Source of the DNA: Aurantimonas sp. 22II-16-19i
GTDB taxonomy: Bacteria; Pseudomonadota; Alphaproteobacteria; Rhizobiales; Rhizobiaceae
Direction: 5' to 3'
NCBI RefSeq assembly: GCF_002088275.1
Contig: NZ_AQQS01000002.1
Location: 186,001 to 250,000 of the forward strand
Length of the DNA: 64,000 nt
This document shows positions 1 through 8,376 of this stretch, in pieces. The position numbers were made by a program, and so were the translations under genes. The notes under the pieces were generated by a model. That model did not search any database. It saw nothing but the letters and a program-made list of their open reading frames with translations, and was not told the origin of the DNA. Numbering within the stretch: the first letter of the stretch is position 1; every line of letters begins with the position of its first letter.

Positions 1-1
1 C

Positions 2-1108
2 TTTCCGGGCGAGACGGCCTATGCGGTGAAGACGAATGGCGAGCCGATGGTGCTGGAAACCTTGGCCAAGGCGGGGATCTCCACCTTCGACGTCGCCTCG
101 CCCGGCGAGTTCGCTGCGGTGAAGGCGGCGAGGCCCGACGCCGAGATGCTCTACATGCATCCGGTCAAGGCGCAGTCGGACATCCGCCTGGCGCTGGAGA
201 CCTACGGCATCCGCGTTCTGTCCCTCGACCACGAGGACGAGGTGGCGAAGATCCTGCGGATCGTGCGGGCGCTCGACATCGACCCGGGCACGGTGACGCT
301 CTTCATCCGGATCCAGACCAAGGGCCATGCGGCCTACGAGCTGTCGAAGAAGTTCGGCGCAGCTCCCGCCCATGCGGTCGAGCTCCTGCAGCGCTGCCAC
401 AAGATCGGCTTCAAGGTCGGCCTGTGCTTCCATGTCGGCTCGCAGATCGAGGATCCCGACACCTACGAGCGCGCGCTCGCGTCCGCCGACTGGGTGCGCA
501 ACCGGGCCGACGTGCCGCTGGCCGGCCTCGACGTCGGCGGCGGCTTTCCGGCCGAATACGGCCATGACCCGCGCCGCAAGAAGAAGGACATGCCGGGCAT
601 GGCGGAGATCATGACCCGGCTGAACTCCGACATCGAGGAATGGGGCTTTGCCGACATGCCGCTGGTGGCCGAGCCCGGCCGGGTGATCGTCGCGCGGGCC
701 TTCTCGCTGATCGTGCGGGTGCTGCTGAGAAAGGGCAAGCGGCTCTACATCAACGACGGCATCTGGGCGTCGCTGTCGGATTCGTGGACCGGCAAGATCA
801 CCCTGCCGGCCCGCTTCATCCCCGATCCCGCCCGCGTCGCCCGCAATGGCGACCCGGCGAAGATCGGCGCCTTCAAGGTCTGCGGCGCGACCTGCGATTC
901 GGTGGACATCCTGTCACGGCCGTTCTGGCTGCCCGAGACGGTCGACACCGGCGACTGGATCGAGATCGGCCACATCGGCGCCTACTCGCTGTCGCTGCGG
1001 ACCCGCTTCAACGGCTTCTACCCGGACACCTTCGTCGAGGTCACCACGCCCTTCGACGCCGGCGAAAAGGCCGAAGGCTACGCCAGCCTGGAGACGATGG
1101 CCGACTGA
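2..1108 (+). CDS. Type III PLP-dependent ornithine/lysine decarboxylase, 5' truncated by window edge
   Basis: Fold-type III (alanine-racemase fold) amino acid decarboxylase, probably ornithine decarboxylase, making putrescine for polyamine synthesis in the cytosol. The reading frame is open back to base 2, and the first residues include YAVKTNG, the PLP-lysine motif (family form YAVKAN), so roughly 40 N-terminal residues lie outside the window. Further matches are the glycine-rich phosphate-binding loop DVGGGFPAEYG and the C-terminal CGATCDSVD segment, whose CDSxD cysteine and aspartate complete the active site across the dimer. Ornithine versus lysine or diaminopimelate preference cannot be decided; the CDS-type motif favours the ODC/LDC branch. 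A divergent-ended gene follows after 9 bases. Confidence 0.93.
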   Translation, partial: FPGETAYAVKTNGEPMVLETLAKAGISTFDVASPGEFAAVKAARPDAEMLYMHPVKAQSDIRLALETYGIRVLSLDHEDEVAKILRIVRALDIDPGTVTLFIRIQTKGHAAYELSKKFGAAPAHAVELLQRCHKIGFKVGLCFHVGSQIEDPDTYERALASADWVRNRADVPLAGLDVGGGFPAEYGHDPRRKKKDMPGMAEIMTRLNSDIEEWGFADMPLVAEPGRVIVARAFSLIVRVLLRKGKRLYINDGIWASLSDSWTGKITLPARFIPDPARVARNGDPAKIGAFKVCGATCDSVDILSRPFWLPETVDTGDWIEIGHIGAYSLSLRTRFNGFYPDTFVEVTTPFDAGEKAEGYASLETMAD

Positions 1109-1117
1109 GCGGCCGGC

Positions 1118-1564
1118 CTACCGCCCCGAGCGGGCCTTCGGCGTGATGTCCTTCATCGGGCGGATGTCGCCGCGGGAATCGATCATGCCGTCATGGCCGA
1201 AGTGATCGAGGATGATCGCGAGGTTCTTGCGGTTGGCCTTGAAGAACAGGTCGAAGACGTCGCCGACCAGCGGAACCGCGCCGAGGCCGAAATCGACGCC
1301 GACATTGGCGAGCATCTTCGCCAGCTTGTGCGACGGCATGCCGAGGCGCCGGGCCTCGTTGACGATCCACAGGGACACCAGCGCGGTGCCTGCGTCGCCG
1401 ACGCCGGGGATGAGGCCGACGATCGAATCGCCGCCGAAGCTGATCCCTGTTCCGGGAATCCGGATCGCCGTGTCCATGACCCGGGCCACCTTGGCGACGC
1501 GCCGGAGCCGGCGAAGGTGGTCGACCTCGTCGAGGGCATGGGTCGGGGCGTAAGTCGCGCTCAT
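1118..1564 (-). CDS. DUF4112 family protein
   Basis: A 148-residue protein with the DUF4112 signature: GDSIVGLIPGVGDAGTALVSL, then KLAKMLANVGVDFGLGAVPLVGDVFDLFFKANRKN. The two Pro-Gly-Asp repeats sit in hydrophobic stretches that probably form two membrane-associated hairpins. Function is not established for the family. The ATG at 1564 is preferred over an upstream TTG-type extension because GGGAGA stands about 10 bases before it and the extra 20 residues do not resemble the family. It converges on the decarboxylase gene and diverges from the antiporter gene. Confidence 0.85.
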   Translation of the reverse strand: MSATYAPTHALDEVDHLRRLRRVAKVARVMDTAIRIPGTGISFGGDSIVGLIPGVGDAGTALVSLWIVNEARRLGMPSHKLAKMLANVGVDFGLGAVPLVGDVFDLFFKANRKNLAIILDHFGHDGMIDSRGDIRPMKDITPKARSGR

Positions 1565-1827
1565 GGTGTCGTAGTCTCCCGGTGATCTTCGCAGCGGATG
1601 CGAATGGCTCTGTCGCCATTTCATATGGGGAAGCGATCAGACGGGAAAAAGATCCGGAATTCGCACGCCGATCGCGGTCGCGGCGATGAAGCCGCTGCCG
1701 CGAGGGCGAGGGCCGTTCGGGGCTCGCGAAAAATCAGCCGGCCTTTCCGCATGGCTCGACAAACCACGACCAAGGTTGTCGCCTGTGATGGCGAATCGAC
1801 TTTTCTCGCGCCGACCGGAGATGCCGC

Positions 1828-3240
1828 TTGGAAGACACCGCGGCCGGCCACGCCGGCGACCTGACCGTCATCGCCTTCGTCATTCTCGTCGCGGTGGTCT
1901 CCGGCCTCGGCCTGATGCGGCTGCGGCAGCCGCCGTTGGTCGGCTTCATCCTGGCCGGCGTGTTTCTCGGCCCCTCCGGCCTCGGCTTCGTCTCGACCTC
2001 CGACGAGAACGTCACGATGCTCGCCGAGATGGGCGTCCTGATGCTGCTCTTCTTCATCGGGATGGAACTGTCGCTGAAGGCGTTCGTGGCGACGCTGAAG
2101 CCGGCGCTGGTGATCGCCAGCGGCCAGCTCCTCGCGGCGATGGCGATCACCTTCGGCCTGAAGCTGATCTCCGACGCCACCCTCGCCGAGGCGATCATCC
2201 TCGGCTTCATCATCGCCTTGTCCTCGACGGTGGTGGCGATGAAGATGCTGGAGGACATCGGCGAACTGCGCGGCGAGCCCGGCCGGATCGCCGTCGGCGT
2301 CCTCATCGCCCAGGATATCGCCGTGGTGCCGATGCTCTTGATCTCGACGTCCCTCGGCGCGAGCGACGAGATCGACTGGGCGAGCCTGATCGTGAAGATC
2401 ACCGTCGCCGTCGCGGTGCTCGCCGGGCTCCTGTGGTATCTCGGCCGGCGGCCGAAGCTGAAGCTGAGCTTTGCCGCCGCCATCGAGGACAATGTCGAGA
2501 TCCTCGCCCTCGGCTCGCTCGCCTTCTGCTTTGCCGCCGCCTCGCTGTCCGGCATCGTCGGCCTGTCGCCGGCCTATGGCGCCTTCATCGCCGGTCTCGT
2601 GGTCGGCGCCTCGAGCCTGCGCTCGCGGGTGATCCACGTGGTCGAGCCGATCCAGTCGATCCTGCTGGTCGTGTTCTTCCTGTCGATCGGCCTCCTGATC
2701 GATCTCGGATACATCGCCGCCAACTGGGAGCTGGTCCTGATCGCGGCGGTGTTCGTCGTCCTCGCCAAGACCATCCTCAACGTCCTGTTGATCCGGCTGG
2801 CCGGGCTCGGCCACAAGACCGCGCTCGAGGCCGGCCTGTCGATGGCGCAGATCGGCGAGTTCTCCTTCGTGCTGGCGGCGGCGGCCTTCGCCTCCGGGGC
2901 GATCGGCGCCGACGTCTACCGGCTGGCGCTGGCGGTCACCGCGATCACGCTGCTGGTCTCGCCGGCCTGGATGGCGCTGAGCCGGCGGATCGAAGGCGAG
3001 GCCCGCTTCGGCTATCACGAGTTCCGCGCCGCCCTCGCCGAGATCTACGAGGGGCAGGTCGAGACGGTCGAGGATCTCGGCTTCTGGCTGAAGGTGCGGG
3101 CGCGGGCGATGCGGCGGGCCTGGCGTCGCAGGCGGGCGACACGGGGGGCGGCGAGGCGGCAGGGGCGCGAGGCGCCGGCCGAGCCGATGGGACAGCCGCT
3201 GGACCTGCCGATGCCGGGGAGCAAGGCGCCGGGGGAGTAG
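1828..3240 (+). CDS. CPA2-type monovalent cation:proton antiporter
   Basis: A 470-residue inner-membrane antiporter of the CPA2 (KefB/YbaL/RosB) group, exchanging K+ or Na+ for H+. About 12 hydrophobic segments run from residue 10 to 390, with family words such as RQPPLVGFILAGVFLGPSGLG, LLLFFIGMELSL, ALSSTVVAMKML, LIAQDIAVVPML and GLSMAQIGEFSFVLA. The C-terminus is a short basic tail of about 70 residues rather than a TrkA-N (RCK) domain, so the nucleotide control of Kef channels is probably absent. The start is TTG: GGAG lies 7 bases upstream and the protein would otherwise lack its first transmembrane segment. Confidence 0.9.
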   Translation: MEDTAAGHAGDLTVIAFVILVAVVSGLGLMRLRQPPLVGFILAGVFLGPSGLGFVSTSDENVTMLAEMGVLMLLFFIGMELSLKAFVATLKPALVIASGQLLAAMAITFGLKLISDATLAEAIILGFIIALSSTVVAMKMLEDIGELRGEPGRIAVGVLIAQDIAVVPMLLISTSLGASDEIDWASLIVKITVAVAVLAGLLWYLGRRPKLKLSFAAAIEDNVEILALGSLAFCFAAASLSGIVGLSPAYGAFIAGLVVGASSLRSRVIHVVEPIQSILLVVFFLSIGLLIDLGYIAANWELVLIAAVFVVLAKTILNVLLIRLAGLGHKTALEAGLSMAQIGEFSFVLAAAAFASGAIGADVYRLALAVTAITLLVSPAWMALSRRIEGEARFGYHEFRAALAEIYEGQVETVEDLGFWLKVRARAMRRAWRRRRATRGAARRQGREAPAEPMGQPLDLPMPGSKAPGE

Positions 3241-3396
3241 ACCCTCCAGCGCTGTTCGAGAGCACGTGTCTCGGCCGTCGGCCCTGGCCGCTGCCTCGAT
3301 TCATGTGGGTCGATGACGGAAGGCCCCGCTGTGCGGCGCACCATCATGGGGTATGGACGAACGATCAGGGCGCCGCTCGATGGAGACGAGACGAGA

Positions 3397-4644
3397 ATGA
3401 CGCATTCGCCGGTTCAGGATCGCAGCCTCGATGGGAGGAGTGCCGACTTTCGCCGTCACGTCTTCTACATCCACGGCTTCGATCCCCGCGGCGCGCCGAT
3501 CTATCACGGTCATTTCCGCAGCGGTCTCGACGCCGCCTCCAGGCGGTGGCGGCGCCGGATCGCGGTCCGGGAAGAGCCGGAGGAGGCCGTGGCAGCCGGC
3601 GCCTGGACGGTGGATGCGCTCAGTGAGGCAAACGGCCGGCGCGTCGAGACGCGCTACGAGATGCTGGTCTGGACCGACATTGTCAGCCGCTACTGGTTCC
3701 CGCGCCGGCAGGTCAGGCTGGCGGTCGAATCCTTCCGCTTCGCCCTCGCCACCTGGCGGCGCGGCATCCTGAAGCGCTTCCATCGGCCGGCCTGGGCGCT
3801 CTATGTCGCCATCCTGATGACGCCGGCGCTGGTTCTTCTCGGCGTCCTGGTGGGGCTGGTCACGGTCGCCGTGACGGTTGCCGCGGTGTCCGTCGCCGCG
3901 TCGAGCCTCGGAGCGACGGCCGGGCTCTCGACCGCCGCCGCGATCCTTGCGTCGGTTGCCATGCTGGTCGTCCTCGCGATGGGTTGGAACCGGCTCAAGG
4001 CCTGGCTGAACATCTGGTGGGTGACGCGCTTCCTCGGCTATCTTCGCGGCATGGCCGACGGCGCCTTCGAGCGATCCGAGGAGCGGGCCGAGGCCTTTGC
4101 GGAAAGGATGTTCGAGGTGTGGCGGCAGGGCGAGGTGGACGAGATCCTCGTCGTCGGCCATAGCCTCGGCGCGATTTATCTGGTCAGGGCCGGGGCGAGG
4201 CTGCTGCGCCGGATCTCCCACGAGGCGCAGGACGACCCGCCAGAAGCCCGCACGGGGCCGAGGATCGTGCTCCTGACACTTGGCCATACGGTGCCGCTCT
4301 ACACGCTGCTCGGCGGCGACGCGGGGTTTCGGCGGGATCTCGCCGACATCGCGGCGAGCGACCGGCTGCTGGTTCTCGACGTGACCTCCGGCTCGGACCC
4401 CGGATCGAGCTGCCGCATCCCGCTGGTCGAGGGGGTCGACTTCGGCGATCGATCGTCGCGGGTGATCAGCCGCGAGCCGGATTTCCACGATATCCTCGAG
4501 CCGGAGACCTTTCGCCGCATCCGCATGCGGCCCCTCGACTTTCACTTCCAGTATCTCAAACCCTCCGAGCGCGGCCACGGCTTCGACTATTTCGAGCTGG
4601 TGACCCGCCCGCGGCCGATCGAAACGAGCGTCGCCCAGCCATGA
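3397..4644 (+). CDS. Membrane-anchored alpha/beta-hydrolase-like protein
   Basis: No confident family name. The N-terminal half contains VFYIHGFDPRGAPIYH, like the oxyanion-hole strand of lipases; residues about 135-205 hold two hydrophobic segments (YVAILMTPALVLLGVLVG and a following Ala/Val-rich helix); the C-terminal half contains VVGHSLGAIYLV, a GHSLG nucleophile elbow giving the likely catalytic Ser. An acidic residue and His (FHDILEPE region) follow. It may be a lipase/esterase tethered to the inner membrane. Start: a GGAGACGAG-rich stretch precedes the ATG at 3397; an ATG at 3313 would add 28 low-quality residues. The stop overlaps the P450 start as ATGA, so the two are translationally coupled. 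Confidence 0.72.
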   Translation: MTHSPVQDRSLDGRSADFRRHVFYIHGFDPRGAPIYHGHFRSGLDAASRRWRRRIAVREEPEEAVAAGAWTVDALSEANGRRVETRYEMLVWTDIVSRYWFPRRQVRLAVESFRFALATWRRGILKRFHRPAWALYVAILMTPALVLLGVLVGLVTVAVTVAAVSVAASSLGATAGLSTAAAILASVAMLVVLAMGWNRLKAWLNIWWVTRFLGYLRGMADGAFERSEERAEAFAERMFEVWRQGEVDEILVVGHSLGAIYLVRAGARLLRRISHEAQDDPPEARTGPRIVLLTLGHTVPLYTLLGGDAGFRRDLADIAASDRLLVLDVTSGSDPGSSCRIPLVEGVDFGDRSSRVISREPDFHDILEPETFRRIRMRPLDFHFQYLKPSERGHGFDYFELVTRPRPIETSVAQP

Positions 4645-6047
4645 GCCAAGACTTCCATCCCGTCCTGCCCAAGGCCAAGGACGTCCATCCCGACAAGCCG
4701 CTGGACCGCATCCGCGGCCACCTGCGCTCGAGCCTCGGCCTGTTCCTGAAGGGCAGCTACGGCTTCATCGGCGTCAGCCGGCACAAGATCCCGTCGCTGC
4801 CGTTCATGAAGAAGCGCGACCTCTACAACGTTCGCGACCCCGCGGTGATCCGCGACATCCTGGTCAGGCGCTACAAGGAGTTCCCGAAGGGCGCCCTGAT
4901 GGAACGGATGATGCGCAAGCTCTCCGGCTATTCCATCTTCGTGTCCAATGGCGAGGCCTGGGAGCGCCACCGGCGGATCGTCGACCAGGCCTTCAGCCAT
5001 GCGGGAGTGAAGAACGTCTTCCCGCTGATGCGCGATGCTTCCGATGCGGCGGTCGCCCGCCTCGCGGCGCAGGCCGATACCGGGGCGGAAGTCGCGATCG
5101 ACGCCGAGATGACGCATTTCGCCGGCGACGTGATCTTCCGCACGATCTTCTCCGAGCCGATGTCGGCGGAGGATGCGCGGCGCATCTTCTCCGCCTTCGA
5201 CGAGTTCCAGGCCATCGCCTTCGCGCAAGGGATGATCGGCCTCGTCGGCGTGCCGATCCACTGGCTGTGGTCGAACCGGCGCGCCCGCAAGATGGCGAAG
5301 GAGATCCGCGACGTCCTCGACGGCCCGCTGCAGCGCCGGCTGAAGGCGGTGCGCGAGGGGCGGGCGGTGCCGACCAACGACATCCTCTCGGTGCTGATGA
5401 CCGCCGAGGATCCGGTGACGAAGACGAAATTCGAGGGCGAGGAACTGCTCGACCAGATCGCCATGCTGTTCCTCGCCGGCCACGAGACCTCGGCGGCTGG
5501 CCTCGGCTGGGCGCTCTACTGCCTCGCCAACCGGCCGGACGTGCAGGCGGAGATGCGGCAGGAGGCGAGGGCGGTGCTCGGCGACCGGCCGCCGGAGTTC
5601 GCCGACATGAAGCGGCTGGAGCGCACCCGCGACATCTTCCGCGAGGTGCTGCGGCTCTATCCGCCGATCGCCTATCTGTCGCGCGACACCGAGAAGCCGG
5701 AGCGGCTGGGGGACCAGGACGTGCCCTGCGGTTCGCCCGTCGTCGTGCCGATCTGGCTGATGCACCGGCATACCGAATACTGGCAGAGCCCCAACGAGTT
5801 CCAGCCCGACCGCTTCGCCTCGCCCGACACCCGGGAGGCCCAGCGCTGCGCCTACATGCCGTTCTCGATGGGAGCGCGGGTCTGCGTCGGCGCCTCCTTC
5901 GCGCTGCAGGAGGCGGCGCTGGTGCTGGCGGAGATCGTCCGCCGCTTCGAGGTCACCCCGGTTCCCGGCCACGAGCCGGAGCCGGTGTCGCGGCTGACGG
6001 TGCGTTCGGAAAACGGGATCCGGCTTTTCGTCCGGAGGGCGGGATGA
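4641..6047 (+). CDS. Cytochrome P450
   Basis: A 468-residue soluble class I bacterial P450. The I-helix proton-relay motif AGHETSA, the K-helix ExxR in EVLRLYPP, the PDRF region (FQPDRFASPD) and the haem loop FSMGARVCVG, whose Cys ligates iron, are all intact. The sequence style resembles CYP4/CYP110-like fatty-acid hydroxylases, but the substrate cannot be read from sequence. No ferredoxin or ferredoxin reductase lies nearby, so redox partners must be elsewhere. It is coupled to the upstream hydrolase-like gene by a 4-base overlap, which suggests lipid or acyl-ester chemistry shared by the pair. Confidence 0.93.
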   Translation: MSQDFHPVLPKAKDVHPDKPLDRIRGHLRSSLGLFLKGSYGFIGVSRHKIPSLPFMKKRDLYNVRDPAVIRDILVRRYKEFPKGALMERMMRKLSGYSIFVSNGEAWERHRRIVDQAFSHAGVKNVFPLMRDASDAAVARLAAQADTGAEVAIDAEMTHFAGDVIFRTIFSEPMSAEDARRIFSAFDEFQAIAFAQGMIGLVGVPIHWLWSNRRARKMAKEIRDVLDGPLQRRLKAVREGRAVPTNDILSVLMTAEDPVTKTKFEGEELLDQIAMLFLAGHETSAAGLGWALYCLANRPDVQAEMRQEARAVLGDRPPEFADMKRLERTRDIFREVLRLYPPIAYLSRDTEKPERLGDQDVPCGSPVVVPIWLMHRHTEYWQSPNEFQPDRFASPDTREAQRCAYMPFSMGARVCVGASFALQEAALVLAEIVRRFEVTPVPGHEPEPVSRLTVRSENGIRLFVRRAG

Positions 6048-6213
6048 TTATCAGTCGCAGGTAAAACAGTACCACCAACAATTCGGGCGGCCGCGGGGAG
6101 GAGCGACCGTTTTCCTGAGAATCCCTTGCGGAATGTCCGTAAATCCAACATGATCTTCGCAGATGCACAAGCTCAGCTGTGGGGATGGGCTTGCGGCAGA
6201 CCGGGGAGATCAG

Positions 6214-7995
6214 ATGGCGAGCGAAGAGAAGTTCCACGTCGTTTTCGTCAAACCGACGCATTACGACGACGACGGCTACCCGCTGCAATGGCGGCGCTCC
6301 ACCATCCCGGCCAATTCGCTCGCCTGTCTCAACGGCATCGCCATGGACTGCATCGCCCGCAAAGTCCTCGGCGACGTCGACGTGGTGATCCATACGATCG
6401 ACGAGACCAATACCCGCATCCGGCCGAAAGAGATCCTCGCGATGATCGGCAAGGATGGCGGCAAGGGCATGCTCGCCCTCGTCGGCGTGCAGTCGAACCA
6501 GTTTCCGCGGGCCGTCGATCTCGCCCGCCCGTTCCTGGCGGCGGGCGTCCCGGTCTGCCTCGGCGGGTTTCATGTCGCGGGTTCGCTCGCCATGCTCGAC
6601 GAGACGCCGCCCGAGATCGAGGCGGCGAGCCGCATGGGCATCAGCTTCTTCGTCGGCGAGGCCGAGGGCGGGCGCTTCGACCAGGTGCTGCGCGACGGCT
6701 ATGCCGGCACGCTGCAGCCCTATTATCGCCACGACGCCGACCTGCCGGGCCTCGAGGGCGCGGAGATCCCGTTCCTCGACCGGGCCCAGGTCGAGAAGAC
6801 CTTCGGCCTCTATTCGAGCTTCGACATCGGCAGGGGCTGCCCCTTCCAGTGCTCTTTCTGCACCATCATCAACGTGCAGGGCCGCGTCAGCCGCTTCCGC
6901 TCGGCCGACGATCTGGAGGCCATCGTGCGGGCCAACTGGGCGATCGGCGTCGACCTGTTCTTCGTCACCGACGACAATCTCGCCCGCAACCGCAACTGGG
7001 AGGCCTGCTTCGACCGGCTGATCCTCCTGCGCGAGAAGCACGGCATCAAGATCCGCATGCAGATCCAGGTGGATACGCGCTGCCACAAGATCCCGGGCTT
7101 CATCGACAAGGCGGTCAAGGCCGGCGTCGACCAGGTCTTCGTCGGGATGGAGAACATCAATCCCGACAACCTCATCGCGGTGAAGAAGAACCAGAACAAG
7201 ATCGTCGAATATCGCGAGATGTTCCTCGAATGGAAAAAGCGCTCGGTGATGATCACCGTCGGCTACATCATCGGCTTTGCAAACGACACGCGGGAATCGA
7301 TCCTGCACGACATCGACGTGATCAAGCGAGAGCTGCCGATCGACCTGATCTACTTCACCAACCTGACGCCGCTGCCGGGCAGCGAGGACCACCAGACGCT
7401 CTTCAGGAAGGGCGTCTGGATGGATCCGGACCTCAACAAATACGACCTCAACCACCGCGTCACCCATCACGAGAAGATGTCGGACGAAGAGTGGGACCAG
7501 GTCTATTCGGAGGTCTGGGGGCGGTTCTACTCCTGGGATCACATCGAGACGATCATGAAGCGCATGCGCGCCACCGGCTCGACCCGCAAGATGATGCTGC
7601 TCTTCCGCATTCTCGGCTATCGCAACTACTACATGGTCTATGGCTGCCATCCGCTGGAAGGCGGCTACATGCGCATCAAGTCGCGGCGCGACCGCCGGCA
7701 CGGCATGAAGATCGAGAACCCGCTGACCTTCTATGCCCGCTACGCCTTTTCGGAGGCGCGGGCCGTCGCCCTGATGTTCCGGGACTATCTGCGGATGAAG
7801 CGGATGGCCGACCGGATCTGGTCCGATCCCGCCGCCGAACAGTATCGCGACCTCGCGATCACCCCGCCGGATGCCGACGAACTCAGCCTCGCCCTCTATT
7901 CGGAGACGCGCGGCACCTCGGCCGAGATCGCCCGCATGCGAAGGCAGGAAGTGCTCGTGCGCAATGCCCGGGCGAAGAAGGAAGAGGCCGCCTGA
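6214..7995 (+). CDS. B12-binding domain radical SAM protein
   Basis: A 593-residue enzyme with an N-terminal cobalamin-binding-like domain (residues about 5-190, including VGVQSNQFPRAVDLARPFLAAG and CLGGFHVAG) and a radical SAM core whose 4Fe-4S motif is GCPFQCSFC (CxxxCxxC). The core continues with FVTDDNLARN and FVGMENINPDN, words seen in B12-dependent radical SAM methylases and Elp3-like folds. The C-terminal 150 residues are unassigned and rich in Arg and Tyr. It may be a methylase or ring-forming enzyme acting on lipids or cofactors; no substrate can be named. The ATG at 6214 has GGGGAG about 6 bases upstream; the longer frame start at 6163 has none. Confidence 0.88.
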   Translation: MASEEKFHVVFVKPTHYDDDGYPLQWRRSTIPANSLACLNGIAMDCIARKVLGDVDVVIHTIDETNTRIRPKEILAMIGKDGGKGMLALVGVQSNQFPRAVDLARPFLAAGVPVCLGGFHVAGSLAMLDETPPEIEAASRMGISFFVGEAEGGRFDQVLRDGYAGTLQPYYRHDADLPGLEGAEIPFLDRAQVEKTFGLYSSFDIGRGCPFQCSFCTIINVQGRVSRFRSADDLEAIVRANWAIGVDLFFVTDDNLARNRNWEACFDRLILLREKHGIKIRMQIQVDTRCHKIPGFIDKAVKAGVDQVFVGMENINPDNLIAVKKNQNKIVEYREMFLEWKKRSVMITVGYIIGFANDTRESILHDIDVIKRELPIDLIYFTNLTPLPGSEDHQTLFRKGVWMDPDLNKYDLNHRVTHHEKMSDEEWDQVYSEVWGRFYSWDHIETIMKRMRATGSTRKMMLLFRILGYRNYYMVYGCHPLEGGYMRIKSRRDRRHGMKIENPLTFYARYAFSEARAVALMFRDYLRMKRMADRIWSDPAAEQYRDLAITPPDADELSLALYSETRGTSAEIARMRRQEVLVRNARAKKEEAA

Positions 7996-8376
7996 GGTAC
8001 CCCGCCCCATCGGGGCCGGCATGGCAGGCAGGCTGGCGGGCAGGCAGGGGGTGAGGATCCACGCCCGTTCTCGTTGCCGTGCCCTGCCAGGAGACGGTCG
8101 AGGCGGACGGATCTGCGAGGGGTCAAACGATCTGCCAAGGGTGCCCGGCTCTGCGGAGTGGGGAATGCGTCCCACCGGCTGCGATCGACGGCGGCGCGGA
8201 CCGACGCGGGCCCCCGATGCGACGTCATGCGACTGCCAGAACCGCGCTGCTCGTGGTGAGGCCTGTTGACGCGACTGCTTTCCCAAGCCGCCGGCTGGCC
8301 GCTGATCGCTATTCCCGGTGAGATCCCGTCCTATGTGCGGTTGCACGGCAACCAGCTCGAAGGGCCAAGTATCAGG
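7996..8376. other. Non-coding gap with G/C-rich mini-repeats
   Basis: About 380 bases without a credible gene. A small hairpin (CCCCG, six-base loop, CGGGG, 8000-8015) follows the radical SAM stop and may help termination. At 8023-8051 runs of GGCAGG and GGCGGG form a short imperfect tandem array. Open frames here have poor codon usage and no ribosome site. The promoter of the MscS-like gene should lie in the last part, but I could not pick a convincing -35/-10 pair. Confidence 0.4.

Noticed and set aside
8079-8321. Small open frame with several Cys before the MscS-like gene
   Set aside because: Poor codon usage, no ribosome site and partial overlap with the likely promoter region of the next gene.
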